Source: Achromobacter insolitus (lineage in GTDB: Bacteria > Pseudomonadota > Gammaproteobacteria > Burkholderiales > Burkholderiaceae_B). From it: 64,000 bases of DNA. Positions within the stretch are counted from its first letter, which is position 1, and each line of letters starts with the position of its first letter. The position numbers were made by a program, and so were the translations under genes. The notes under the pieces were generated by a model. The model was not told the DNA's origin. It made no database searches and saw nothing but the letters and a program-made list of their open reading frames with translations. The DNA is taken from contig NZ_NJIF01000005.1 of the NCBI RefSeq assembly GCF_002209555.1, positions 246,067 through 310,066 of the forward strand, given 5' to 3'. Below, piece after piece: positions 16,883 through 25,404 of the stretch.

Positions 16883-18172
16883 ATGGGGCAATTCATCTAC
16901 GCGATATCCAGCGGCAGGACCGCGCTGGCGCAGGACGTCCAGGTGTCGGCGGGACTGCGCCGCATCGCGGGCCCGGGCATCCTGGTAGCCGTGGGCTACA
17001 TCGACCCGGGCAACTGGGCGACCGATATCGCGGGCGGCAGCGGTTTCGGCTACGGCCTGCTGTTGGTCGTCGTCGCCTCGGCCCTGCTGGCCCTCGGCTT
17101 TCAGATCCTGGTGTCCCGCGTCGCACTGGCCACCGGGCAGGACCTGGCCACGCTGACAGCGCGCCACTTGTCCCCGCGCCTGGCCCGAACCGCCTGGCTG
17201 GCCGGCGAGGCGGCTATCCTGGCAACGGCCCTGGCGGAACTCATCGGCGGCGCGATTGCGTTGCGCCTGCTGTTCGGCCTGCCGCTGATCGCGGGCGTGG
17301 CAGCCACCGGGGTTGGCACCTTCGCGGTGCTGGCCTTGACCCGCGGCAACGCGGACCGGCACGAGCGTTTCATCGCCCTGCTGCTTTCGGTGGTCGCCCT
17401 GTCCTTCGTGTTCCTGCTGTTCAAGGCACACCCCGCCTGGACCGAGGTGGCGCACGGCGTCACGCAGACCGGCCGCGCATTGCGCGACCCGCAGGGTTTC
17501 CTGATCGCCCTGGGCATCCTGGGCGCCACCCTGATGCCGCACAACCTGTACCTGCATTCCGGCTCGCTCGCCCAGCGCGCCCAGCATTTGCCGCCGGTCG
17601 CGCGCGACATCGCCATGCGCGTCGCGCGCAACGACACCATCGTGTCCTTGAGCGTGGCCATGCTGATCAACGCCGCCATCATGATCGTCGCGGCCGCCTC
17701 GCTTTCCGGTTCGGGCATCATCGTCGGGAGCCTGGACGACGCGCACGCCGTCATCGGCCAGACGCTGGGCGTGGGCGCAGCCATCGTGTTTGCAATCGCG
17801 CTTTACGCTGCCGGACAGAGCTCCACCATCACCGGCGTGCTGGCCGGCCGCATCCTGTCCAACGGCTTCCAGGTCCGCAGTGGCTGGTCCGACCGCCGGC
17901 GCGCCCTGGCCACGCGTCTGGTGGCAGGAGCGGCAGCCATTGGGCTGCTGGCGTTCACGGGCGGCCAGGACCCGGACGGCTTGCTGGTACTGAGCCAGGT
18001 GATCCTGAGCCTGGCTCTGCCCTTCGCGCTGGGCCCCCTGGTACTGCTGGCCTGCCGTAAAAGCCTGATGGGCAAGTATGTGTTGCACGGCGGCTGGGCC
18101 TGGGCCGCGGTCGCGGCCACGGTCGGCATCCTGCTGCTGGACGGTTATCTGGTGGCGGACATGTTGGTCTGA
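16883..18172 (+). CDS. mntH: NRAMP-family Mn2+/Fe2+:H+ symporter
   Basis: 429 aa, 11 predicted membrane segments. The two metal-binding signatures are present: 'DPGN' in 'GYIDPGNWATD' (Asp41, Asn44) and 'MPHNLYLHS' in helix 6. Proton-coupled importer of Mn(II), also Fe(II). A Fur-type box directly upstream implies repression in metal-replete cells. Its 3' end overlaps the convergent LysR gene by 28 bp. Start has CAGGAGC six bases upstream. Confidence 0.95.
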   Translation: MGQFIYAISSGRTALAQDVQVSAGLRRIAGPGILVAVGYIDPGNWATDIAGGSGFGYGLLLVVVASALLALGFQILVSRVALATGQDLATLTARHLSPRLARTAWLAGEAAILATALAELIGGAIALRLLFGLPLIAGVAATGVGTFAVLALTRGNADRHERFIALLLSVVALSFVFLLFKAHPAWTEVAHGVTQTGRALRDPQGFLIALGILGATLMPHNLYLHSGSLAQRAQHLPPVARDIAMRVARNDTIVSLSVAMLINAAIMIVAAASLSGSGIIVGSLDDAHAVIGQTLGVGAAIVFAIALYAAGQSSTITGVLAGRILSNGFQVRSGWSDRRRALATRLVAGAAAIGLLAFTGGQDPDGLLVLSQVILSLALPFALGPLVLLACRKSLMGKYVLHGGWAWAAVAATVGILLLDGYLVADMLV

Positions 18173-19122
18173 AGCCGGGGCAAGCGGGCAGCTTCGCGAA
18201 GTCCCGCTGCCGCCGCCCCGGCCGGACGTGACGCGATGGCCTGGCGCAGCATGCCGATCATGGCGCGCGTCTTGCGCGGCAGCGGTCGTTGCGCCGGCGC
18301 CAGCGCGGTCACCGGCAATGCGCGCAGACCGTGGTCCGGCAACAGGCGCACCAGCCTGCCGGATGCCAGTTCGGCGGCGCAGGCCGGTTGCTGGACAACG
18401 CCTATCCCGCCCGCGCCCAGAATAATGTCGTACATCGCGCGCCAGTGAGTAGTGGTGACGGCAGTGCGGATTGGTGCAAACACGGCGCTGCCCGTTGCAC
18501 CGTCCAGCATGGGCAGGACCCCGTTCGGAAAGGTGTCCTTGACCCGAATGAACGGATGCCCGGCCAGGTCCTCCCCGCTGGCGATCCGGCCGCAGCGATC
18601 CAGGTACTCCGGCGCCGCGACCAGCACGCTATCCACCTCGCCTAATGGATATGCAAGATAGCGCCCGTCCCCTGCGCTGCCAAGACGGATGGACAGATCG
18701 ACGCCTTCCACCGCCGGGTCCACGAGGTCGTCGTTCAGGACCAGGTCCACCAGCAAGCCAGGGTGTTCGGTTCGCGCCGCGATGATCGTCGGCACCACGA
18801 CTTTCTCGCCATAACAGTGCGCGGCGGCAATCCGCAGCGTGCCGCCGATCTCCTGGTTCGCGGACCAGACAGCCTCGGCCGCCTCTGCGGCGCCAGCCAA
18901 CAGGCCCTGGCTTCGCTCGTAAAAGACCCTGCCCGCTTCCGTGCACTTCAGGGCGCGCCCCGTGCGCAGCAGCAAAGTGGCGCCCAGGAACCGCTCCAGT
19001 TTCTCGATGCGTTCGCTGACGGCCGGCTGGCCCATGCCCAGGTCGCGGGCGGCGCCCGACATCGTCTCGCGTTCGACGACGCGCACGTAAATCCGCATCG
19101 CCGCCAAAAGATCCATACCCAT
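18145..19122 (-). CDS. LysR-family transcriptional regulator
   Basis: 325 aa from ATG 19122 ('MGMDLLAAMRIY'); ATG 19116 is an equal alternative. N-terminal winged helix ('TMSGAARDLGMGQPAVSERIEKLERFLG') and a substrate-binding-like domain are complete; an Ala/Arg-rich tail extends past the usual end. The 3' end runs 28 bp into mntH. It is back-to-back with another LysR gene (19282) across 159 bp. No dedicated target operon is adjacent, so its regulon is unknown. Confidence 0.9.
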   Translation of the reverse strand: MGMDLLAAMRIYVRVVERETMSGAARDLGMGQPAVSERIEKLERFLGATLLLRTGRALKCTEAGRVFYERSQGLLAGAAEAAEAVWSANQEIGGTLRIAAAHCYGEKVVVPTIIAARTEHPGLLVDLVLNDDLVDPAVEGVDLSIRLGSAGDGRYLAYPLGEVDSVLVAAPEYLDRCGRIASGEDLAGHPFIRVKDTFPNGVLPMLDGATGSAVFAPIRTAVTTTHWRAMYDIILGAGGIGVVQQPACAAELASGRLVRLLPDHGLRALPVTALAPAQRPLPRKTRAMIGMLRQAIASRPAGAAAAGLREAARLPRLQTNMSATR

Positions 19123-19210
19123 CCCAATATCCCACGGGGCGCGTGTTCCACCGACTCCGCTAATCTCGGGACGCCGGCGCATACGCTCTCACGCGCATTC
19201 TAGGGAGGGC

Positions 19211-19265
19211 TATGTAAACCGAAAAGCCAAAATTCTCTTATCATCGGTTCCATTAGGTTTACATA
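19211..19265. promoter_or_regulatory. 10-bp inverted repeat between two divergent LysR genes
   Basis: TATGTAAACC at 19211-19220 and its exact complement GGTTTACATA at 19256-19265 are separated by 35 bp. The right arm lies 16 bp before the plus-strand LysR start. The spacing (45 bp centre to centre, about four turns) suits two dimers of one regulator, probably autoregulation by one of the LysR proteins. Confidence 0.5.
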
Positions 19266-19281
19266 TAAAGCGTGCCCACCC

Positions 19282-20187
19282 ATGAAGCCCAACCAGTTGC
19301 ACGCCTTTGTCGCCGTCGCCACCCAGCGCAGCATACGCGCGGCCGCGCGCAGCCTGGGCGTTTCAGCGCCTGCGGTGACCAAGATCGTGCGCGAGCTGGA
19401 ACGCGAGCTCGACGCGCCACTGGTGGAACGCAGCGTCAAGGGCATTCAACTGACCGACTGCGGCGCAGCTCTGCTGCCCAGAGCCCGCCTGCTGCTTGAT
19501 GACCTGCGGCGCGCGCGCGAGGAAGTCGCCCAGCTGCGCGACGGCAATGCCGGCCAGGTGCGCATGGCGGTCAGCGCGGCGTTTGCGCAAACGCTGTTCG
19601 TGCCGGCATTCCAGCGGCTGCGCGAACGGCGGCCTGGGGTGTCCTTGCACGTCAGCGAAGCCGGTCCCGCCGGCATGCTTGCGCGGCTGCGCGAACCGCA
19701 GGTCGATTTCGCGGTCATGCATGCGGATCCGGAGTTGCTGCAGGACGAGTTCATCTGCCTGCCGCTGTTTCCGGTCCGGCTGGTGGTGGGCATGCGCAAG
19801 CAACATCCGTTGCGCAACCGCCGCTCGATCCGTGACCTGCTGGATGCCGAATGGGCCCTGCCCGGCGATGGCGGCGATCCGCTCTCGGCCACGACCCGGC
19901 TGTTCGCGGCCCTGGACTTGCCCGTGCCGCGCCGCGTAGTGCAGGGAGATTCGCTCAGCGCCGCGCTGGCCCTGGTGTCACAGACGGATCATATCGGGCT
20001 GTTCATCGAGCCCTTGGCAAAAGCCGTCTTCGGCAAGTTGGGCATCCGCCTGTTGGAGCCTGAAGATCCACTGCCGATCCTGCAGGTGTGCGTCATACAC
20101 CGCCGCGGCAGCGAGCTGACGCCTGCCGCGCGGCAATTCATTGTGTGCCTGCGCGAAATCCTGGAAGAGAAAATGCCGGCACAATGA
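19282..20187 (+). CDS. LysR-family transcriptional regulator
   Basis: 301 aa with the DNA-binding domain at about residues 3-62 ('SIRAAARSLGVSAPAVTKIVRELERELDAPLVER') and a LysR effector domain ('QVRMAVSAAFAQTLFVPAF' onward). It resembles the TsaR/CbbR-like branch in layout but I cannot name the ligand. Followed at once by an intrinsic terminator, so it is monocistronic. Possible autoregulation through the inverted repeat upstream. Confidence 0.9.
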   Translation: MKPNQLHAFVAVATQRSIRAAARSLGVSAPAVTKIVRELERELDAPLVERSVKGIQLTDCGAALLPRARLLLDDLRRAREEVAQLRDGNAGQVRMAVSAAFAQTLFVPAFQRLRERRPGVSLHVSEAGPAGMLARLREPQVDFAVMHADPELLQDEFICLPLFPVRLVVGMRKQHPLRNRRSIRDLLDAEWALPGDGGDPLSATTRLFAALDLPVPRRVVQGDSLSAALALVSQTDHIGLFIEPLAKAVFGKLGIRLLEPEDPLPILQVCVIHRRGSELTPAARQFIVCLREILEEKMPAQ

Positions 20188-20217
20188 AAAAGCGCCGGCT
20201 GCATGGCCGGCGCTTTT
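20188..20217 (+). terminator. Rho-independent terminator after the LysR gene
   Basis: A 12-bp perfect stem (20188-20199 with 20206-20217, AAAAGCGCCGGC/GCCGGCGCTTTT) begins one base after the stop codon. The A-tract/T-tract symmetry means it could also act on leftward transcripts, which arrive from the small gene at 20254-20475. Confidence 0.85.
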
Positions 20218-20253
20218 GCTCGCGATGCGGTGTGCGCATCGCACTGGGACCCA

Positions 20254-20475
20254 TCAATGGTAGGCAGAGACCACCGGATGCTGGCGGCGGCCGGCGTCCA
20301 TGTCATGCAGCACCTCGCCCACCGCGCCGCCGAAAGCGGACAGACGCACTTTCAGGCGCAGCCAGCGCGAACCGGAGGCATGGCCGGACAGGCTTTCCGC
20401 AACGATGGCGTCACGGATCAGGGTACGTTCCAGCTCATCCGACATGCGGGCATTCTTCAGCGCGGTATCGCTCAT
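20254..20475 (-). CDS. Small hypothetical protein, 73 aa
   Basis: Starts at ATG 20475 with a strong AAGGAGAG ribosome-binding site eight bases ahead, which argues that it is real; the frame upstream to 20628 lacks such support. The protein is charged, starts 'MSDTALKNARMSDELERTL', and has one weakly hydrophobic stretch. No cysteine and no membrane segment. I do not recognise a family. It ends 37 bp from a bidirectional-looking terminator. Confidence 0.7.
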   Translation of the reverse strand: MSDTALKNARMSDELERTLIRDAIVAESLSGHASGSRWLRLKVRLSAFGGAVGEVLHDMDAGRRQHPVVSAYH

Positions 20476-20650
20476 GGTTCTCTCCTTGAGAAAGCGATGT
20501 GGAACAACACGAGTCCATCTTAGACCCGCGCTTGCTGCGCCGCAATAAAAATCTTCAACCATTTTTTTGTGCGTTGCGCAATGGGTACAAACACCAAAAA
20601 TGGTGCAGGTACGCACTATCGCGTGCACCAGCCTGGTGCCGGCGGGCCCT

Positions 20651-21292
20651 TCAGTCCCGCGCCGCGCCTGGAGCGGTGGATACGCCGGGAACCCCCAGAT
20701 GCGCCTGGATCAGCTTGTCCGCCATCTGCGCGACGCGGCCGGCAGGCCCGCCTTCGCCAAACAGCTGGCTGGAGACGAAGGCGCCCTCGAACAGCAACAA
20801 CAGGCCGTCGCCCAACGCTTCGGGGTCGGCCGCCCCCATTTCCGCTGCCATGGCCGCAAGACGCCGGCGCAGTTCCGCTTTGTGTTCCACCGCCACCGCG
20901 CGGGCGGGATGCCCCGCTTCGGGATACTCCACCGCCGCATTGGTCAGGCCGCAGCCCCGATACCCGTTCTGTACCGCGCGCGCGCCCAGGCCGGACAGAT
21001 AATCGAGGACTTGGGCGCGAGGGTCGCCGGGGTGCGCCGCGCACGCGGCATCGAAACGCGCCCAGAACTCGGCGTCGTAATCGCGCAGATACGCCGCCGC
21101 CAGCTCATCCTTGGACGAAAAGCTGCGGTACAGGCTGGGCTTGGTCACCCCTGCCTCGTTGACGATGGCGTCCACGCCCACCGCCCGGATGCCGTCCCGA
21201 TAGAACATCTCCCGCGCGGTCTTGCGGATGCGCTCGGCCGCCAGCGGCGGCTTGGAGGCGGGCCGGGCCGCGGCAGTAGTCTTGCTGGCCAT
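20651..21292 (-). CDS. TetR-family transcriptional repressor
   Basis: 213 aa. Helix-turn-helix at about residues 20-65 ('AVGVDAIVNEAGVTKPSLYRSFSSKDEL'), then a variable ligand domain with 'GYRGCGLTNAAVEYP', a form common in the AcrR/YcdC-like group. ATG 21292 has AAGGAG upstream. It is divergent from an MFS transporter gene, and the 104-bp spacer holds a perfect paired operator, so it very probably represses the transporter and itself until a ligand binds. Confidence 0.92.
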   Translation of the reverse strand: MASKTTAAARPASKPPLAAERIRKTAREMFYRDGIRAVGVDAIVNEAGVTKPSLYRSFSSKDELAAAYLRDYDAEFWARFDAACAAHPGDPRAQVLDYLSGLGARAVQNGYRGCGLTNAAVEYPEAGHPARAVAVEHKAELRRRLAAMAAEMGAADPEALGDGLLLLFEGAFVSSQLFGEGGPAGRVAQMADKLIQAHLGVPGVSTAPGAARD

Positions 21293-21335
21293 AGATGGGC
21301 TCCTTTTCCGGATGACGGATGCGACGAAAAATCGC

Positions 21336-21396
21336 TTGACGATGTTACTGACCGGTACGTACTATTCGCAAACCCCATTACGTACCGGTCAGTAAC
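21336..21396. promoter_or_regulatory. TetR operator pair overlapping the MFS promoter
   Basis: Two 18-bp arms, 21344-21361 and 21379-21396, are exact inverted copies separated by 17 bp; each contains TACGTACCGGTCAGTAA or its complement. The right arm touches the ATG of the MFS gene. TTGACG (21336-21341) and TACTAT (21360-21365, spacer 18) form a promoter whose spacer is covered by the left arm. Repressor binding would block the promoter and the start region together. Confidence 0.8.
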
Positions 21397-22680
21397 ATGA
21401 GTATAGCCCACCCTCCCGTCCCTTTCCGGCGCGCCGGCCAAAAGTACGCTTTTGTCGTCGTCGCGGTGATTTTCCTGTCCCTGCTGGTTTCCGCCGGCCT
21501 GCGCTCTTCACCCAGCGTGCTTCTGGTTCCCCTGGAAGAAGCGTTTGGCTGGAGCCGCAGCACCATCTCGCTGGCGGCCGCTGTCGGGATCTTCCTGTAC
21601 GGCATGGTCGGGCCTTTCGCCGCCGCCGCGATGGAACGTTTCGGCTTGCGCCGGGTGCTGATCAGCGCGCTGGCGCTGATGGCGGCGTCCAGCGCCGCCA
21701 GCGCCTTCATGACCCAGTCCTGGCACCTGCTGCTTACCTGGGGCGTGTTCTCGGGGCTGGGCTCCGGCGCGGTCGCGGTGGTGCTGGGGGCGACGGTCGT
21801 CAACCGCTGGTTCACCAAGCATCGCGGCGTGATGATGGGACTGCTGACCGCCAGTTCTGCTACCGGCACGCTGGTGTTCCTGCCGGTTCTGGCAGCGCTG
21901 GCCTCGTCGGGCGATTGGACCCGGGTAGTGTGGGCCGTGGCGGCCGCGGCGGCGGCGTTGGTGCCGCTGGCATGGTGGCTGGTGCCCGACCGTCCATCCA
22001 GCGTGGGGCTTGTGCCCTTCGGCAGCGATCCCCATGCGCCGCCCGCGCCGGCCGCGCCGCGCACCGGCATGCTGACCGCCACCTTCGGCGCGCTGGCGCG
22101 GGCCTCCCGTACCCGTACCTTCTGGTTCCTGTTCGCCACCTTCTTCGTGTGCGGCTTCACCACCAACGGCCTGGTAGGCACGCACTTGATCGCGCTTTGC
22201 GGCGACCATGGCATGCCCGAGGTGCAGGCCGCCGGCCTGCTGGCCCTGATGGGCATATTCGATCTGATCGGCACCACTGCTTCCGGCTGGCTGACCGACC
22301 GCTATGATCCCCGCAAGCTGCTGTTCGTCTACTACGGTCTGCGGGGGCTGTCGCTGATCTACCTGCCCTATTCGGACTTTTCGTTCTATAGCCTGTCGAT
22401 CTTCGCCATCTTCTTCGGCCTGGACTGGATCGCCACCGTACCGCCTACGCTGCGCCTGACCACCGAAGCCTTCGGCGAACGCGACGCCTCTATCGTGTTC
22501 GGCTGGATCGTCGCCGGCCACCAGCTGGGCGCCGCCAGCGCCGCCTGGATGGCCGGCGCCGTGCGCGAAGCCCAAGGCAGCTATCTCATGGCCTTCGTCA
22601 TCTCCGGCATGACGGGGTTGGCTGCCGCCGTCATCGCGCTGATGATAGGCAGGAAGCGCGTGGTGCCGCAGCCGGCCTGA
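21397..22680 (+). CDS. Major facilitator superfamily transporter
   Basis: 427 aa, 12 hydrophobic segments, with the MFS loop 2-3 region ('AAAAMERFGLRRVLI') and the equivalent loop 8-9 'GWLTDRYDPRKLL'. No substrate signature. The start codon lacks a Shine-Dalgarno because the operator arm fills the space before it; the leader would be about 25 nt. Regulation by the divergent TetR suggests an efflux or uptake pump for the TetR ligand; the acid/oxalate-type uptake branch of MFS is as plausible as drug export. Confidence 0.9.
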   Translation: MSIAHPPVPFRRAGQKYAFVVVAVIFLSLLVSAGLRSSPSVLLVPLEEAFGWSRSTISLAAAVGIFLYGMVGPFAAAAMERFGLRRVLISALALMAASSAASAFMTQSWHLLLTWGVFSGLGSGAVAVVLGATVVNRWFTKHRGVMMGLLTASSATGTLVFLPVLAALASSGDWTRVVWAVAAAAAALVPLAWWLVPDRPSSVGLVPFGSDPHAPPAPAAPRTGMLTATFGALARASRTRTFWFLFATFFVCGFTTNGLVGTHLIALCGDHGMPEVQAAGLLALMGIFDLIGTTASGWLTDRYDPRKLLFVYYGLRGLSLIYLPYSDFSFYSLSIFAIFFGLDWIATVPPTLRLTTEAFGERDASIVFGWIVAGHQLGAASAAWMAGAVREAQGSYLMAFVISGMTGLAAAVIALMIGRKRVVPQPA

Positions 22681-22708
22681 ACGCGTCGGCGCGCACGCGG
22701 GTGGACGC

Positions 22709-23410
22709 TCAGGCCTTGGGCGCGCCGCCCGCGCGGCCACGCAGGTTGTAGGTCTTCTTGCTGCCCACATGCTTGCGGATGAGGGACTCCGCAAGTTCGC
22801 CGTCACGCTGCATCAGCGCACGCACGAAAGCCTCGTGGTCGGCCACCGCCGCCGTCCATTCATCGATGTCGAAGTTGGATTTGTAGCGCAGCGCCTGCAC
22901 CTGCAGGTTCAGCCGGTCGTAGGAATGGGTCAGCGCGGGGTTGTGCGCGGCCCGGTTGATGGCGATATGCGTGCCCATGCTGGCCGCAAAGTACGCGCGT
23001 ATGTCGCGCTGCTCATACCCCTGGAGCATCTGCGCGTGTAATCGCGCGATATGCGCCAGTTCCGCGTCCGTCGCGCGCTCGGCGGCACTGCGCACCGCCA
23101 ACCCCTCCAGCACCGACAGCACGTCGAAAATGTTTTCGATGTCATCGGCCGACAGCTCGATCACCATTGCCCCGCGCTTGGGCTGCAGGGTCACCAGGCC
23201 GTCCGAGGCCAGCATGCGGTAGGCCTCGCGCAGCGGCGTGCGCGAAATCTTCAATTGATCGCACAGATCCCGCTCGTTCAACCAGGTGCCCGGCTTGAAG
23301 GTGCCGTCGATGATGAGCTGCCGCAGTTTTTCGGCCACTACGGCGGGCAGCGTCGGGTGATGGATGGCCAAATCGGGGACGGACTGGTCCATAACTTCAG
23401 GGTTAGCCAT
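22709..23410 (-). CDS. GntR-family regulator (FadR/FCD type)
   Basis: 233 aa from ATG 23410 (a TTG-started extension to 23467 is unlikely). Residues ~20-85 form the GntR winged helix ('AEKLRQLIIDGTFKPGTWLNERDLCDQLKISRTPLREAYRMLASDGLV'), and the rest an all-helical FCD ligand domain with the metal/ligand residues in 'DVLSVLEGLAVRSAAERAT' and 'HIAINRAAHNP'. Divergent from the Bug-hydratase-CoA-transferase operon, which it probably represses until an acid or acyl-CoA ligand binds. Confidence 0.92.
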   Translation of the reverse strand: MANPEVMDQSVPDLAIHHPTLPAVVAEKLRQLIIDGTFKPGTWLNERDLCDQLKISRTPLREAYRMLASDGLVTLQPKRGAMVIELSADDIENIFDVLSVLEGLAVRSAAERATDAELAHIARLHAQMLQGYEQRDIRAYFAASMGTHIAINRAAHNPALTHSYDRLNLQVQALRYKSNFDIDEWTAAVADHEAFVRALMQRDGELAESLIRKHVGSKKTYNLRGRAGGAPKA

Positions 23411-23449
23411 GAGTTGTTCGCACTCGCTAAATCGACTATTTTTTGTATC

Positions 23450-23459
23450 TGGTATACCA
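23450..23459. promoter_or_regulatory. Candidate GntR operator
   Basis: The perfect palindrome TGGTATACCA at 23450-23459 lies in the 129-bp spacer between the GntR gene and the Bug operon, with a half-site-like GGAATACCAA 10 bp further right. FadR-group GntR proteins often bind TGGTNNACCA-type palindromes, so this is the likely control site for both directions. Confidence 0.6.
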
Positions 23460-23539
23460 AACACCAAAGGAATACCAACCTGACCCCATCATAGAGCAAG
23501 CAACACGCGGGCAGGCTTACATCCACCAAGGAGACCCAT

Positions 23540-24535
23540 ATGCATAAGCACGCTCGCGCCTGGACCGGCGCCCTGGCGCTGTCCGCCGGCCTTGCCGCCG
23601 CCAGCCCAGCCCTGGCGCAGGACGCCTCGAAATGGCCGGAAAGACCTGTACGCCTGATCGTCGGTTTCGTGCCCGGCGGCGGCACGGACGTGTCGGCCCG
23701 GATCCTGTCCGCCCGCCTGTCCTCGCTGCTGGGCCAGCAAGTCGTGGTCGAGAACAAGCCTGGCGCCTCCGGCCTGATCGCGGCCGACTTCGTAGCCAAG
23801 GCAGATCCCGACGGCTACACCCTGTTGCTCGCCAATATGCAATCCACCGTCGCCGCGCCCTATGTCGTGCAGTCCAGCGTCGACCCGATCAAGGATTTCA
23901 CGCCGGTGCGCTACATCGGCTCCGTACCGAACGTACTGGTGGTCAATCCGAGCAAGCACAGCTACGCCAGCGTGCAGAACCTGGTGGACGACGCCCGCGC
24001 CAAACCCAAGCAATTGACCTATGCGTCTTCCGGCATGGGCAGCCCGCAGCACCTTAGCGCCGCGCGCTTTTCGCAGATTGCCGGCGTCAGCATGGAGCAC
24101 GTGCCGTACAAAGGCAGCGGCCAGGCCATGACGGACCTGCTGGGCGGCAGCGTGGACATGAACTTCGACACCCTGCCGGGCGCCATCAACCAGATTCAGG
24201 CCGGCAAGCTGCGGCCGCTGGCGGTGACCAGCACCGAACGCAGCAAGCGCCTGCCCGACGTGCCCACGCTGGCCGAGTCCGGCATCAAGGGCCTGGACAT
24301 CGTGCAGTGGTACGCCGTGCTGGCTCCGGCCAAGCTGCCCAAGCCAGTGTTGGACAAGCTTGATCAAGCCCTAAGCCAGACGCTGGCCGACCCCGATATC
24401 AAGGCCAAGCTGGCCGACCAGGGCATGGAACTGGGCGGCGGACCGGCCAATCCCGCGGCCTTCGCAAGCTATGTGCAAGACGAATGGAGCAAGTACGGCA
24501 AGCTCACCGCCAGCCTGGGCCTGAGCAAGCAGTAA
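23540..24535 (+). CDS. Bug/TctC-family periplasmic solute receptor
   Basis: 331 aa with a signal peptide cleaved near 'ALAQDA' and the full Bug pattern ('RPVRLIVGFVPGGGTDVSARIL', 'VENKPGASGLIAADFVAKADPDGYT', 'RLPDVPTLAESGIKGLD'). CAAGGAG precedes ATG 23540. First gene of a three-gene operon with an enoyl-CoA hydratase and a class III CoA-transferase, which suggests that the captured acid is activated by CoA transfer and then hydrated. Confidence 0.93.
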   Translation: MHKHARAWTGALALSAGLAAASPALAQDASKWPERPVRLIVGFVPGGGTDVSARILSARLSSLLGQQVVVENKPGASGLIAADFVAKADPDGYTLLLANMQSTVAAPYVVQSSVDPIKDFTPVRYIGSVPNVLVVNPSKHSYASVQNLVDDARAKPKQLTYASSGMGSPQHLSAARFSQIAGVSMEHVPYKGSGQAMTDLLGGSVDMNFDTLPGAINQIQAGKLRPLAVTSTERSKRLPDVPTLAESGIKGLDIVQWYAVLAPAKLPKPVLDKLDQALSQTLADPDIKAKLADQGMELGGGPANPAAFASYVQDEWSKYGKLTASLGLSKQ

Positions 24536-24584
24536 CCCGCAGCGACCCGGCGGGGGCCCGCCCCCGCCCATGCAAAGGAACACT

Positions 24585-25385
24585 ATGAGCGCTACTCCCA
24601 CCCCCGACTCCTCCCCCATCCTGCGCCAGCGCGAAGGCGACATCGTGACCGTGGTGCTGAACCGCCCGGAAAAGCTCAACGCCTTCACCATAGACAGCTG
24701 GCGGCTGCTGGGCGACACCTTTCTGGACCTGGATGCCGACGACAGCGTGCGCTGCGTGCTGTTGCGCGGCGCGGGCGAGAAGGCCTTCTCGCCGGGCAAC
24801 GACATCAGTGAATTCGAGACCGCGCGCAGCAACAAGCGCCAGGCTGTCGAGTACGGCGCCGTCATGCGCCGAACCATAGAGGCCATCGGCAATTGCCGCC
24901 ACCCGGTGGTGGCGCAGATCCATGGCATCTGCGTGGGCGGCGGGATGGAGATAGCCAGCCTGGCGGATATCCGCATCTGCGGCGAGAGCTCGCGTTTCGG
25001 CGTGCCCATCAAGAATCTTGGCCTGGTCATGTCGTATTCCGAACTGGCGCCGCTGGTGCGCCTGGTCGGTCCGTCCGCCGCGTTGCAAGTGCTGCTGGAG
25101 GGCACGATTTTCGATGCGCAGGAAGCCTTGCGCCTGGGCGTGGTCACTCGCGTGGCGCCCGACGCCCAGGTTGCCGAGGAAGCCCGGGCCGCCGCCCGCC
25201 GCATCGCCGATGGCGCGCCGCTGGTCGCGCGCTGGCACAAGAAGTTCATCCGCAACCTGGTGAGCGGCAAGGCGCTCTCGGACGCGGATCGCGATGAAGC
25301 CTTCGACTGCTTCGACACCGAGGACTTCCGCACGGGCTACCAGGCTTTCCTGGCCAAGGCCAAGCCGCAATTCAATGCCCGCTGA
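24585..25385 (+). CDS. Enoyl-CoA hydratase/isomerase family protein
   Basis: 266 aa from ATG 24585, which has AAAGGA seven bases upstream (ATG 24570 is in frame but has no site). Crotonase fold: the oxyanion-hole strands 'VLLRGAGEKAFSPGNDISEFE' and 'QIHGICVGGGMEIASLADIRI' are clear. Activity may be hydration, isomerisation or CoA-ester hydrolysis; the catalytic glutamates cannot be assigned by eye. 49 bp behind the Bug gene and 19 bp ahead of the CoA-transferase. Confidence 0.9.
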   Translation: MSATPTPDSSPILRQREGDIVTVVLNRPEKLNAFTIDSWRLLGDTFLDLDADDSVRCVLLRGAGEKAFSPGNDISEFETARSNKRQAVEYGAVMRRTIEAIGNCRHPVVAQIHGICVGGGMEIASLADIRICGESSRFGVPIKNLGLVMSYSELAPLVRLVGPSAALQVLLEGTIFDAQEALRLGVVTRVAPDAQVAEEARAAARRIADGAPLVARWHKKFIRNLVSGKALSDADRDEAFDCFDTEDFRTGYQAFLAKAKPQFNAR

Positions 25386-25404
25386 ACGCAAACTAGGAGG
25401 ATTC

